NCBI GenBank assembly: GCA_017413105.1
Contig: JAFPVA010000053.1
Location: forward strand, 1 to 33,657
DNA from: Butyrivibrio sp.
Lineage (GTDB): Bacteria > Bacillota > Clostridia > Lachnospirales > Lachnospiraceae
DNA length: 33,657 nt
Reading direction: 5' to 3'
Shown here: piece by piece, positions 6,817 through 14,029 of the stretch
Layout of the letters: each line of letters begins with the position of its first letter
Position numbering within the stretch: the first letter of the stretch is position 1
Made by a program: the position numbers and the translations under genes
The notes under the pieces: generated by a model
Databases searched by the model: none
What the model was told of the DNA's origin: nothing
Seen by the model: the letters and a program-made list of their open reading frames with translations, nothing else

Positions 6817-6841
6817 AAAAACCGCTCAACTGAGCGGTTTT
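6817..6841 (-). terminator. Terminator of tRNA-Pro
   Basis: AAAACCGCTCA (6818-6828) and TGAGCGGTTTT (6831-6841) form an 11-bp stem, with A and T tracts that would allow termination from either side. It lies just after the 3' end of the tRNA gene. Confidence 0.75.
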
Positions 6842-6847
6842 AATCAA

Positions 6848-6920
6848 TCGGAGTGACGTGATTCGAACACGCGGCCCCTACCTCCCTAAGATAGTGCTCT
6901 ACCAACTGAGCCACACCCCG
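6848..6920 (-). tRNA. tRNA-Pro, anticodon AGG
   Basis: The 73-nt cloverleaf has acceptor stem CGGGGTG/CACTCCG, D arm GCTC/GAGC, anticodon stem CTATC/GGTAG around loop TTAGGGA, and T arm GCGTG-TTCGAAT-CACGT. The discriminator is A and CCA is not encoded. C1-G72, A73 and G35-G36 are the known proline identity elements. The wobble base is A34, expected to be edited to inosine by TadA. A34 proline tRNAs are unusual in bacteria, where UGG and GGG are the usual forms. A good promoter and a terminator flank it, so it is a single-gene transcript. Confidence 0.88.
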
Positions 6921-6932
6921 ACGACGTTTTCC

Positions 6933-6961
6933 ATTATATAACGGTGAGAAAAGAAAATCAA
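6933..6961 (-). promoter_or_regulatory. Promoter of tRNA-Pro
   Basis: TTGATT (6956-6961) and TATAAT (6933-6938) lie on the minus strand with a 17-base spacer. The expected start is about 6 bases before the mature tRNA 5' end at 6920. Confidence 0.65.
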
Positions 6962-6999
6962 CAACTATTTTTACTAATACTTGAATACGAGATACTGCT

Positions 7000-7144
7000 G
7001 TTACTGTTCAGACAGAAATGCGCACTCTGCTGCGCATTTCGTGAGAAAGGGATTCAGGAGTGAGCGCATTTCTTCGACGAAGTCGAATTGGAATGAATGC
7101 GCGAATTCGTTACTGGAGCGAGCTGCAAGCGAGTGAACAGTAAC
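7000..7144. mobile_element. 145-bp MITE-like element, complete copy
   Basis: The terminal inverted repeats GTTACTGTTCA (7000-7010) and TGAACAGTAAC (7134-7144) enclose a highly palindromic core: AAATGCGCA/TGCGCATTT, CTTCGACGAAG, and GCGCATT/AATGCGC. The element is flanked on both sides by ATACTGCT (6992-6999 and 7145-7152), a perfect 8-bp target duplication. There is no ORF, so it must be moved by a transposase elsewhere. Further copies lie at 22376-22448 and 33518-33657. Confidence 0.82.
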
Positions 7145-7278
7145 ATACTGCTTAGGGATTTCATATTAACTGATTCTATTACCTAAGTACACGTATAACC
7201 AACACAGCACAAGAACAGCGCCCCAAAGCTCAGCCCCTACAGCACTAATAAAAGCACTCTACTTTCACCATTCCCCCA

Positions 7279-8376
7279 TCACGGCTGCTTATACTCCACA
7301 TTAGCATCCTCATCCGTATCAGAGCTCTGAATCAGTTCCAGAACCTGCTGGGCATTACTGCTGCTCACCTTAACATATTCACATCCAATATAATGCTCGT
7401 TTTCTTCTCCGTTAAGATAGCGAAGTGCTGCATCAGCAGCGTTGTGGGACTGACCGATGTAATCATTGAAGACGGTTCCTACCATTGTACCATTCTTAAC
7501 TTCCTCTATGGCTTCAGGAAGGGCATCAACGCCAACTATATAGACATCGCGCCCGGGAGTAAGTCCGGCTTCCTTAACTGCATCAATAGCCCCGAGGGCC
7601 ATCGCATCATTATTACAAATAATAACCTCAGGAATAAGATTCTGAGATATTCCTTTTGCTGTGATAAGTTTTGATGTTGCCTTGTCCCAATTACCAACTT
7701 CATCAAGCAGGCAATCCATCTTAAAGCCGGAATTAGTAAGGGTTGATAATGAGTAAAGCGTTCTAAAGCCCGCATCAATATTCTCAGGAGCTCCCTCTAT
7801 CATATAATACTGAATCGCACCATCTCCATTAATATCAAGCGTATCACCCCCCAGACCTGCAAGAAGCTCTCCCTGATAAATACCCGACTGTCTCGCATCG
7901 CAACCTACATAAGTCACACTAAGATCATACTCTTCCCAGTTAGCTTCCTCATCTGCGCTGGGTTCACGATTGATATATACAAGCGGAATTCCATTATTAA
8001 CTGCCTTATCAGTTATGGTATGAACAATAGCTGAATTGACCGGATTTACAATAAGTGCATCAACGCCCCTGTCAATAAGCTCTTCTACCTGTGTCAGCTG
8101 AACAGCCTGATTATTGGAGCTTCCAAAAACAATGATATTGTCCTCGGAAAAACCAAGTGAAACAAGATAATTCACAAGTTCGTCGCAAAACAGAGACATA
8201 AAATTGTCATTTAGCTGATAAATACAGACACCAATCCTGGTCTTAGCATAAGAACTATCCAAAGAAGAGGTATTCGACATATCCGACTTGTCAAGGTCAA
8301 GATATGAAGCGCACCCCGTGGTAAGAAAAAGACCCAATAATGCTATTAGCATAAAGCAAAAAAGCTTATTCTTCAT
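7279..8376 (-). CDS. Sugar-binding lipoprotein (galactose/glucose type)
   Basis: This 365-aa periplasmic-binding-protein family member is predicted to sit lipid-anchored outside the membrane. The signal peptide ends in the lipobox LTTGC near residue 22. The mature part has the type I fold, starting IGVCIYQLNDNFMS, with GVDALIVNPVN and PEVIICNNDAMALGA. DINGDGAIQ, about residue 175, is the calcium-binding loop characteristic of MglB-type galactose/glucose receptors. ATG at 8376 is used because GGAGAG precedes it; an in-frame TTG stands just before. No ABC ATPase or permease lies nearby, so it may serve a distant transporter or a chemoreceptor. Confidence 0.88.
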   Translation of the reverse strand: MKNKLFCFMLIALLGLFLTTGCASYLDLDKSDMSNTSSLDSSYAKTRIGVCIYQLNDNFMSLFCDELVNYLVSLGFSEDNIIVFGSSNNQAVQLTQVEELIDRGVDALIVNPVNSAIVHTITDKAVNNGIPLVYINREPSADEEANWEEYDLSVTYVGCDARQSGIYQGELLAGLGGDTLDINGDGAIQYYMIEGAPENIDAGFRTLYSLSTLTNSGFKMDCLLDEVGNWDKATSKLITAKGISQNLIPEVIICNNDAMALGAIDAVKEAGLTPGRDVYIVGVDALPEAIEEVKNGTMVGTVFNDYIGQSHNAADAALRYLNGEENEHYIGCEYVKVSSSNAQQVLELIQSSDTDEDANVEYKQP

Positions 8377-8434
8377 CAAACTCTCCGATAGGGTAAAATA
8401 CCCTTAATACATTATATCAGAGAAAAAGGCATTA

Positions 8435-9100
8435 TTAAAAACTTTTTTTGTGATGATGGTCAATGAAAAGCCAAAGAATTATCAAAACGATTATCCCAAG
8501 AAATAATAAATGCCTTACTTCAATCCTAAAGCCCTTATTATCTTTTTGAATCAGGCTTTCAGAAGGATCCTGATATAGTAAGACTCCGGAAGTAAAAGTA
8601 TGAGTCTTGACCGTAAGTACATCCGCATCCGGACTGGCATCCTCAAGCAGCTCATAGTCCCCCATCTCATCCATCAAAAAGAAATAGGTCCTATCCTCTT
8701 TAACAAGAAACATGGGAATGTCCATCTGCAATTCAACATCCTCTAAACAGCTTAGAAGAGCAGTCTCTTCTTCATTAGCAATGACCTTCATGGCAGAAAC
8801 ATCGATATAGATTCCTTCATTCAGGTTACCGTAAACTTCCTCGTTTTTTTCTATTGCATTTTGGAACTGTTCATTTAAGATGCTCTCCTCAATCTCGTCC
8901 GTGACAGCAAAATAGAAGGTAATACCTGCGTTATTACCTTCACTGATTTTATCAAGTTCCCTCTGGGTAAAGCACGAAGACACTACAGCCTTGTAGTCTC
9001 CAAACCTGAAATTCGGAGCAGAGACCTGTGTCTGACTGGAAGAATCCAGCTCAACATCAACTCTACCATCTCCATATGATATATGAGTTACTTCGTGCAT
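8435..9100 (-). CDS. Tail-anchored surface-type protein, probably truncated
   Basis: Function not recognised. The 221-aa product has a beta-rich region (about residues 25-175, with AVVSSCFTQRELDKI and YFFLMDEMGDYELLED) and then a single C-terminal membrane helix (HLLFLGIIVLIILWLFI) with a basic end HHHKKSF. This is how the C-terminal end of large exported wall or surface proteins of this group looks. No signal peptide precedes it here, and an in-frame stop lies 24 bases upstream. It may therefore be the surviving 3' end of a longer gene. GAGG stands seven bases before the ATG, so translation is possible. Confidence 0.5.
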   Translation of the reverse strand: MHEVTHISYGDGRVDVELDSSSQTQVSAPNFRFGDYKAVVSSCFTQRELDKISEGNNAGITFYFAVTDEIEESILNEQFQNAIEKNEEVYGNLNEGIYIDVSAMKVIANEEETALLSCLEDVELQMDIPMFLVKEDRTYFFLMDEMGDYELLEDASPDADVLTVKTHTFTSGVLLYQDPSESLIQKDNKGFRIEVRHLLFLGIIVLIILWLFIDHHHKKSF

Positions 9101-9188
9101 AGCTTGCCTCGTACCAAGAATATATCAACCAAGCCATTTGAAGACAACTATCATCCACGGCGTTGTTGACTCTTGAAATCCTATCGTC

Positions 9189-9581
9189 TCACTCTATCAC
9201 GACACTTCCATCTTCGTATGTTAGCACCCAATACCCTTTGCCACTTCCACAATCCTCGTGATATTCTTTGCTGACAACTACAGGCTGCTTATCAGTTTCA
9301 CTCTGAAAAGAAAGTGGAACTTCCTCTTTATCTTCACTAAAAGAAGTCGTGACAAATGTATGGTCATCACTAACAGGCCGCTCCTGTGCTGCCGTAACAT
9401 CACTGTTTACCTTCACCTCTGCGCTTTTTACATCAATCACCGGAATGTCATTGTTGCCTTTTACAGCTTCCTCAAGCAAGCTGTGGTATGCAGGGTTATA
9501 CATATAAAGAACAATATTTATCAGGAAAAAACTAAACATCATCCCTGAAAAAACAATTGCAAGTCCAACAAATCTCTTCAC
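9189..9581 (-). CDS. Membrane-anchored extracellular protein, 130 aa
   Basis: Function not recognised. It has an N-terminal membrane helix (residues 4-28), then a Ser/Thr/Glu-rich stalk, then a compact end EYHEDCGSGKGYWVLTYEDG, perhaps a small beta unit with one cysteine. Start is GTG with AAGGAG seven bases before it. It begins 22 bases after the stop of the transglutaminase-like gene and is very likely co-transcribed with it, suggesting a common role at the cell surface. Confidence 0.6.
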   Translation of the reverse strand: MKRFVGLAIVFSGMMFSFFLINIVLYMYNPAYHSLLEEAVKGNNDIPVIDVKSAEVKVNSDVTAAQERPVSDDHTFVTTSFSEDKEEVPLSFQSETDKQPVVVSKEYHEDCGSGKGYWVLTYEDGSVVIE

Positions 9582-9603
9582 GATAATCTCCTTAACATGC
9601 GGC

Positions 9604-10554
9604 TCAGAAACTCACCGCGTATTCTTTCTCTTTCTCCAAGGGTCCTGCAGGGTATGATTCATATGTCTGCTTGTAATAGCCGCTTCCTTTAGCATTCTGC
9701 ATCTCTGCATCAAACACGTACCACTTACCCGAAACCTTGACTTCTGTCCAGGCATGCGCTGTTCTGCCGCCAAGTGATGACCTCACTGTACCGGTGCACA
9801 CTTTGGAATCATAGCCAAGCCCCTTTGCTATATAGGCAAAAGAGCTGGCGAATCCATAGCAGTTACCGCTCCCGGTGCTTAAAGTATTCTGAGCATACTC
9901 TTTTACCCATTCACCCTGAGGCGTATCATAGCTGCGAGCATAAGTGGTGGAGCTTGCCAGATAATTAAATGCTGCTTCAAGCTGCTCCGGCTGCGTCATC
10001 TGCCCGGTTGAACTGATTGCAACTACATATCCCGCAAGATTCATAATGTTGTTATAGGGTGAAATAACTTTCCCATCCGCATTTTTCCATTTAACTCCGT
10101 TTCCGGAATGGATGAAATGCTCTCCCGGTATATCTGCTTCGCTAAGATTTCCCGAAGCCTGTATTTCAATGACCGTTTTAACCTGCTCTTTTAAATCCTT
10201 GGGAACGCCCTTTAAGGCATTCATACTGATGCTGACCACCGTCGATGGAATCACTGCCCCCTGAAGAGCTGCCGGAAAGCATATAAGCTCCGTAAGGTTC
10301 TTGTCATAAAGGCAGCCACTGTAAGATCTGTAAAATGGATTGTCATCGCTTACAGTGATACTTCTTAAGTTTTTAAGATTCCGAAAGGCATTCTCAGTAA
10401 TATTGTCCACATCAGCGCCAATATTTATCGTTGTTATACGATAATCATTCTTAAAGGTATTAACGTCGATGGTCGTATTTCCTGAGGCCTTACATGGAAT
10501 TGTATTTATGCCCAGTAAAAAGAGCATAAGGATCAGCGCAGGAATTCTTTTCAT
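9604..10554 (-). CDS. Secreted BspA-repeat / transglutaminase-like protease-fold protein
   Basis: The 316-aa product starts with a signal peptide (MKRIPALILMLFLLG..., cleavage near ASG). A BspA-type leucine-rich repeat region follows (about residues 35-110: AFRNLKNLRSITVSDDNPFY). The C-terminal transglutaminase-like domain shows the Cys-His-Asp triad: GNCYGFASSFAYIA, TAHAWTEV, WYVFDAEMQ. Such domains cut or crosslink peptides outside the cell. The ATG at 10554, 14 bases after the upstream stop, gives a clean signal peptide and has TAGGA before it. An in-frame extension to 10647 lacks both. It is paired with the degenerate homologue upstream. Confidence 0.8.
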   Translation of the reverse strand: MKRIPALILMLFLLGINTIPCKASGNTTIDVNTFKNDYRITTINIGADVDNITENAFRNLKNLRSITVSDDNPFYRSYSGCLYDKNLTELICFPAALQGAVIPSTVVSISMNALKGVPKDLKEQVKTVIEIQASGNLSEADIPGEHFIHSGNGVKWKNADGKVISPYNNIMNLAGYVVAISSTGQMTQPEQLEAAFNYLASSTTYARSYDTPQGEWVKEYAQNTLSTGSGNCYGFASSFAYIAKGLGYDSKVCTGTVRSSLGGRTAHAWTEVKVSGKWYVFDAEMQNAKGSGYYKQTYESYPAGPLEKEKEYAVSF

Positions 10555-10567
10555 AGATTTATTCCTA

Positions 10568-11779
10568 TCAGTTTCGGTCGTAGTAGTTCTTGTTGAGATT
10601 CTTGTTCTTATCAGGAGCATTTGCAGATACCGGTTCTCCACCTTCAACTAAAGGAGGTCTTGTGGTTATGATATCGCTCTCAAATGCAAAGGATACATAA
10701 CTCTGATAATCCTGCGTTTTTCCACCCTCATTTGGATGTTTACCATAGCCTGCCCAGGCTCCTATGGCATCAGCATAAGCTTCATGGTAATCGCATACCA
10801 CCTGACACCACTGGTCATCCCATTTATTCGCATTTTTATGAACCCATTTTAAAGGACCATATTTTACAGGATCATTCTTCTGGCACAAGACATCCAGGTA
10901 ATCAAGAATAAGGCCCAGTGCTCTGGTCGCTCCGGCACTTGAGTATTCTCCTGCTATAAACACACCATAGGCGGTTCTATAAACTGTCCCATCTACTGTG
11001 AAAGTTCCACGGTCACAGTAGGCTCTTACAATTCCGGTTGCGTATGCCACCATCTCAATCTGAGTTCCGCTGCCAAGCTCACATACCTGCCTGAATATAT
11101 GATCGGCAAGCTGATTGGCAACACTTCTTGCCTGAATCTCCTGCTTTCTGTTCATTCCGCCGTTGTCATGAATTTCACCGGGGATGACCGTCATTCCATC
11201 CTTTTTTGTCTTGGTCTTCTGAGCAGATGGAACAACATATTCATAACTGCTGCTTCCATATTCTGCAAGTCCCGAGCTGTTAGAGCCGTCCCTTACAATA
11301 AGACTTGTCACAACTCTCGGATTTGGTAATGAGCCAAATATGATCCAGTTATCAACCAGGGTCTGGGGATTTGCCCCGCAGCCATCCCTGACATCCTTAT
11401 AATTCAGGTAATAATACAGGGCATTAAATGTAGCATTTGGAATCGGAACGCCTGCTTTATACTGAACACCATTTACTTTTCCGCTAACAGTAGGCGTGTT
11501 TGTCCCATTTCCATTTGTTCCGTTCCAGAGTGTCCTTGCAGTATCTTCAGGAATCCATACATCGTCTGTATATCCCTGTATTCTTTGTTTTATTGCCGGC
11601 CAATAGGGCGATTCATCAATTGGCTCCCCAACAAGACCACTATTACTACTAAGAGTGGTATCACCCTTCGAACCTGCACTGGCTACTATCGTATTCCGGG
11701 AAAAGAGAAACAGGCTAAAGAAAAAGAACATAAAGAAAACTATCAGATATCTGCTACCTGTATTTGATTTCTCCTGCAT
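10568..11779 (-). CDS. Secreted transglutaminase-like protein, catalytic residues apparently lost
   Basis: The 403-aa protein has an N-terminal export helix and a short surface repeat of the type YYYLNYKDVRDGCGANP...LVDNWIIFG (about residues 120-145). A C-terminal region follows with GVFIAGEYSSAGATRALGLI, NKWDDQWCQV and YADAIGAWAGYG. In its secreted clostridial relatives, as recalled, the first motif carries Cys (SCAGATR) and the second His (HQW). Here they read Ser and Asp, while the last Asp is kept. If so, it is a non-catalytic relative, perhaps a binding partner of the intact enzyme downstream. GGAGG precedes the ATG. Confidence 0.65.
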   Translation of the reverse strand: MQEKSNTGSRYLIVFFMFFFFSLFLFSRNTIVASAGSKGDTTLSSNSGLVGEPIDESPYWPAIKQRIQGYTDDVWIPEDTARTLWNGTNGNGTNTPTVSGKVNGVQYKAGVPIPNATFNALYYYLNYKDVRDGCGANPQTLVDNWIIFGSLPNPRVVTSLIVRDGSNSSGLAEYGSSSYEYVVPSAQKTKTKKDGMTVIPGEIHDNGGMNRKQEIQARSVANQLADHIFRQVCELGSGTQIEMVAYATGIVRAYCDRGTFTVDGTVYRTAYGVFIAGEYSSAGATRALGLILDYLDVLCQKNDPVKYGPLKWVHKNANKWDDQWCQVVCDYHEAYADAIGAWAGYGKHPNEGGKTQDYQSYVSFAFESDIITTRPPLVEGGEPVSANAPDKNKNLNKNYYDRN

Positions 11780-11820
11780 GGAAAACCTCCAAAAATACTC
11801 TTAAAATTCGCAAAAAAATA

Positions 11821-11851
11821 CCAATAAGATTTCATACAATAATCTTATCGG
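11821..11851. terminator. Bidirectional terminator hairpin
   Basis: CCAATAAGATT (11821-11831) pairs with AATCTTATCGG (11841-11851). The one mismatched pair becomes G-U in minus-strand RNA. T runs follow on both strands (CACTTTTTT on plus, TATTTTTTTG on minus). It may end radA transcription, or act as a leader attenuator, since it stands about 40 bases before the 11779 start. Confidence 0.65.
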
Positions 11852-12040
11852 CACTTTTTTAAAAAATTTTAACATCATTCTTGGAACTTGATCAAAGAAC
11901 CAAAAATAATTTTTGTTCTCGAAGCCTCCCCAAGCTTCTCCTCCACAAAATCTATAATTAACATACTCGAATATATTATCAGAGCACCTATCATAAACTA
12001 AATCATATTGTGAAGTTTTTTTGAATTATTTTTAAATTTT

Positions 12041-13426
12041 TCAGATCACTTTCATGGCATCAGCCACAGAGGAAACTCCGATTATTACGATGCCCTTGCA
12101 GGTACTCTTTAGCTTGCTTTCAAGAGCCTTGGGAACTATACAGGTCTTAAAGCCAAGCTTATGAGCTTCCTGAACCCTGCTCTCCGCCTGGCTGACTGAA
12201 CGAACTTCTCCGGACAACCCCACCTCTCCAAACGCGACTACGTCATCACTTATAGGTTTGTTTCGGAAACTAGAAATGATAGCAAGGCAGATTCCAAGAT
12301 CCAGAGATGGCTCCGCCACCTTCATTCCTCCGGCAAGATTTACGTAGGCATCAAAATCTCCCAGCTGAAGTCCAATGCGCTTTTCTAGCACTGCCATCAA
12401 CAGATTAACCCTGTTGTAATCCGTTCCGTTAGCCTGTCTTCTTGGAAATCCGAAGTTCGTATGGGTCACCAGAGCCTGTACCTCAATAAGTATCGGCCTA
12501 GTTCCCTCAACAGAGCAGGTAACTACTGAGCCGCTGGCATTTTCAGGTCTGCCGTCCAGCATAAACTCGGAAGGGTTAGCTACTTCCACCAGCCCTTTCT
12601 CCTGCATTTCAAAGACTCCAATCTCATTGGTGGAGCCAAATCTGTTTTTTACCGCCCGCAGAATCCTGTAGGAGGCATGCCTGTCGCCCTCGAAGTAAAG
12701 AACCGTATCCACCATATGTTCAAGCACTCGTGGTCCTGCCACCTGTCCTTCCTTGGTAACATGTCCCACAATGAATACTGATATATTCATGCTCTTGGCA
12801 ATGCGCAAAAGAACTGCCGTTGATTCCCTGACCTGGGAGACACTTCCCGGTGCAGATGAAACCGATTCGTTAAACATAGTCTGAATTGAATCGATTATGA
12901 TGATCTCAGGCTTTGTGCGGACTATAGCCTCTTCAATGTTTGAAAGATTTGTCTCGCACATGAACTTTAAGCTATCAGAGAATTCACCTATTCTGTTTGC
13001 CCTTAGTTTTATCTGTCTAAGGGACTCCTCACCCGAGATATACAGTATCTCTCGTTTATCCTTCGACAGATTGCCCGCCACCTGCAAAAGAAGTGTGGAC
13101 TTACCGATACCCGGATCTCCGCCCACAAGAATAAGAGAACCTCTTACCAGTCCTCCGCCAAGGACTCTGTTAAGCTCTCCGATACGGGTATCCGCTCTGT
13201 CCTCGTCATTCATAACTATCTCTGCCAAAGTCATGGGCTTTGAATACTCACCCGCAGCGCTGCCGCCAATGCCTCCTGAAGTCTTTGACGAAGACTTAGG
13301 CGTAGCTTTTACCGCCTCCTCCACAAATGTATTCCATTCCCTGCATCCCGGGCACTGCCCCATCCATTTGCTTGATTCATACCCGCAGCTCTGACAGAAA
13401 AAAACTGACTTTATTTTTGTTGCCAT
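12041..13426 (-). CDS. radA: DNA repair protein RadA/Sms
   Basis: The 461-aa ATPase helps process recombination intermediates and drives branch migration. It has an N-terminal zinc finger CQSCGYESSKWMGQCPGC, a RecA-like core with Walker A GGDPGIGKST near residue 102, the RadA signature KNRFGSTNE, and a Lon-protease-like C-terminal domain (GGMKVAEPSLDLGICLAI). Length matches the family. GGGGAG lies five bases before the ATG. As in Bacillus, radA lies downstream of clpC, but here a small gene and a terminator stand between them. Confidence 0.97.
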   Translation of the reverse strand: MATKIKSVFFCQSCGYESSKWMGQCPGCREWNTFVEEAVKATPKSSSKTSGGIGGSAAGEYSKPMTLAEIVMNDEDRADTRIGELNRVLGGGLVRGSLILVGGDPGIGKSTLLLQVAGNLSKDKREILYISGEESLRQIKLRANRIGEFSDSLKFMCETNLSNIEEAIVRTKPEIIIIDSIQTMFNESVSSAPGSVSQVRESTAVLLRIAKSMNISVFIVGHVTKEGQVAGPRVLEHMVDTVLYFEGDRHASYRILRAVKNRFGSTNEIGVFEMQEKGLVEVANPSEFMLDGRPENASGSVVTCSVEGTRPILIEVQALVTHTNFGFPRRQANGTDYNRVNLLMAVLEKRIGLQLGDFDAYVNLAGGMKVAEPSLDLGICLAIISSFRNKPISDDVVAFGEVGLSGEVRSVSQAESRVQEAHKLGFKTCIVPKALESKLKSTCKGIVIIGVSSVADAMKVI

Positions 13427-13450
13427 TAATACTCCCCTATCGCTATAAAA

Positions 13451-13479
13451 ATAATAGAGTAATCAAAAAGAGCCCTCAA
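13451..13479 (-). promoter_or_regulatory. Possible radA promoter overlapping a terminator
   Basis: TTGAGG (13474-13479) and TATTAT (13451-13456) are separated by 17 bases on the minus strand. The -35 lies inside the hairpin that ends the upstream gene. Confidence 0.35.
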
Positions 13480-13490
13480 TACGAGGGCTC
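13470..13490 (-). terminator. Terminator of the small gene before radA
   Basis: GAGCCCTC / GAGGGCTC with a five-base loop, followed on the minus strand by TTTTTGATT, 14 bases after the stop codon at 13504. A classic rho-independent terminator. Confidence 0.85.
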
Positions 13491-13503
13491 CCCAATCTGT
13501 TCT

Positions 13504-13914
13504 TTACTTCTCTACTCTTACCTGAGCCTTTCCTCCCTGAGAAAGCTCTACACTAAGATTAAGCTTTCCCCCAAGGTTTGTGCTCATCTTTCCTATGCTG
13601 CTTCCATTAACAAACACGCTGTACTCGGTATTTTCCAAAAGACCTAGCGTTATCTGGGCATCCCCTGCGCCCTCTACAGAAAACTCGACTCCCTTGTCAG
13701 TCTCCTTGAATCCCATAACTGCTGTTCCGGGAACCGATTCATAAACAAAATTCTCGTTACTCTCAAGCTTCGTGATATCCTTGTAAGTCTTTACCTTGAG
13801 GATATTTCCGTTATGCTCAAAGTTCTCGACTTTCTTTTTCTCCGGAAGCTCATAGTTTCCGAAGCTGATGCTCCCATCCTGTTCAACACGAAGCAACTGC
13901 TCTACGACAGCCAT
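13504..13914 (-). CDS. Conserved small protein of the 'endosialidase' type, 136 aa
   Basis: The sequence (MAVVEQLLRVEQDGSISFGN, ending in KAQVRVEK) resembles a small protein widespread in Lachnospiraceae that is often labelled endosialidase. Nothing in it suggests a real sialidase active site, and the true role is unknown. It is predicted beta-rich, has no signal peptide or membrane helix, and is therefore likely cytoplasmic. GGAGG lies six bases before the ATG. It has its own promoter (13991-14018) and terminator (13470-13490), so it is a single-gene transcript placed between clpC and radA. Confidence 0.75.
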   Translation of the reverse strand: MAVVEQLLRVEQDGSISFGNYELPEKKKVENFEHNGNILKVKTYKDITKLESNENFVYESVPGTAVMGFKETDKGVEFSVEGAGDAQITLGLLENTEYSVFVNGSSIGKMSTNLGGKLNLSVELSQGGKAQVRVEK

Positions 13915-13990
13915 ATCTAACCTCCTGAATTTTGTGCCGCCAGCAGGCGTTTCTCTGCTTGCAGCAATGACATATTTTTAAGCTACCTTA

Positions 13991-14018
13991 ATTATAATAG
14001 AAGTTTCCGTCATATCAA
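13991..14018 (-). promoter_or_regulatory. Promoter of the 13504-13914 gene
   Basis: TTGATA (14013-14018) and TATAAT (13991-13996) with a 16-base spacer on the minus strand. The start would be near 13984, giving a leader of about 70 bases that contains GCAAGCAGAGAAACGCCTGC, which can fold weakly. Confidence 0.6.
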
Positions 14019-14029
14019 ATTAAAACTTT

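Larger units (their letters stand above)
6248..6847. other. Gene-free stretch rich in TACGTA/GACGTA palindromes
   Basis: No protein gene is supported. Two 27-bp copies of one sequence lie in opposite orientation at 6434-6460 and 6681-6707. They differ by about two changes, and each begins GACGTA and ends TACGTC. Further GACGTAGTC at 6628-6636 and TACGTA at 6484, 6528 and 6732 lie between or beside them. A 10-bp tandem repeat (6764-6803) and a terminator (6817-6841) follow. Confidence 0.6.
6921..7278. other. Gene-free stretch containing the 145-bp element
   Basis: This stretch contains the tRNA promoter, the mobile element with its target duplications, and about 120 bp up to the sugar-binding protein stop. 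No further gene is seen. Confidence 0.6.

Noticed and set aside
10555-10647. Upstream start for the transglutaminase-like gene
   Set aside because: The 31 extra residues overlap the previous gene and would hide the signal peptide, which begins cleanly at 10554.
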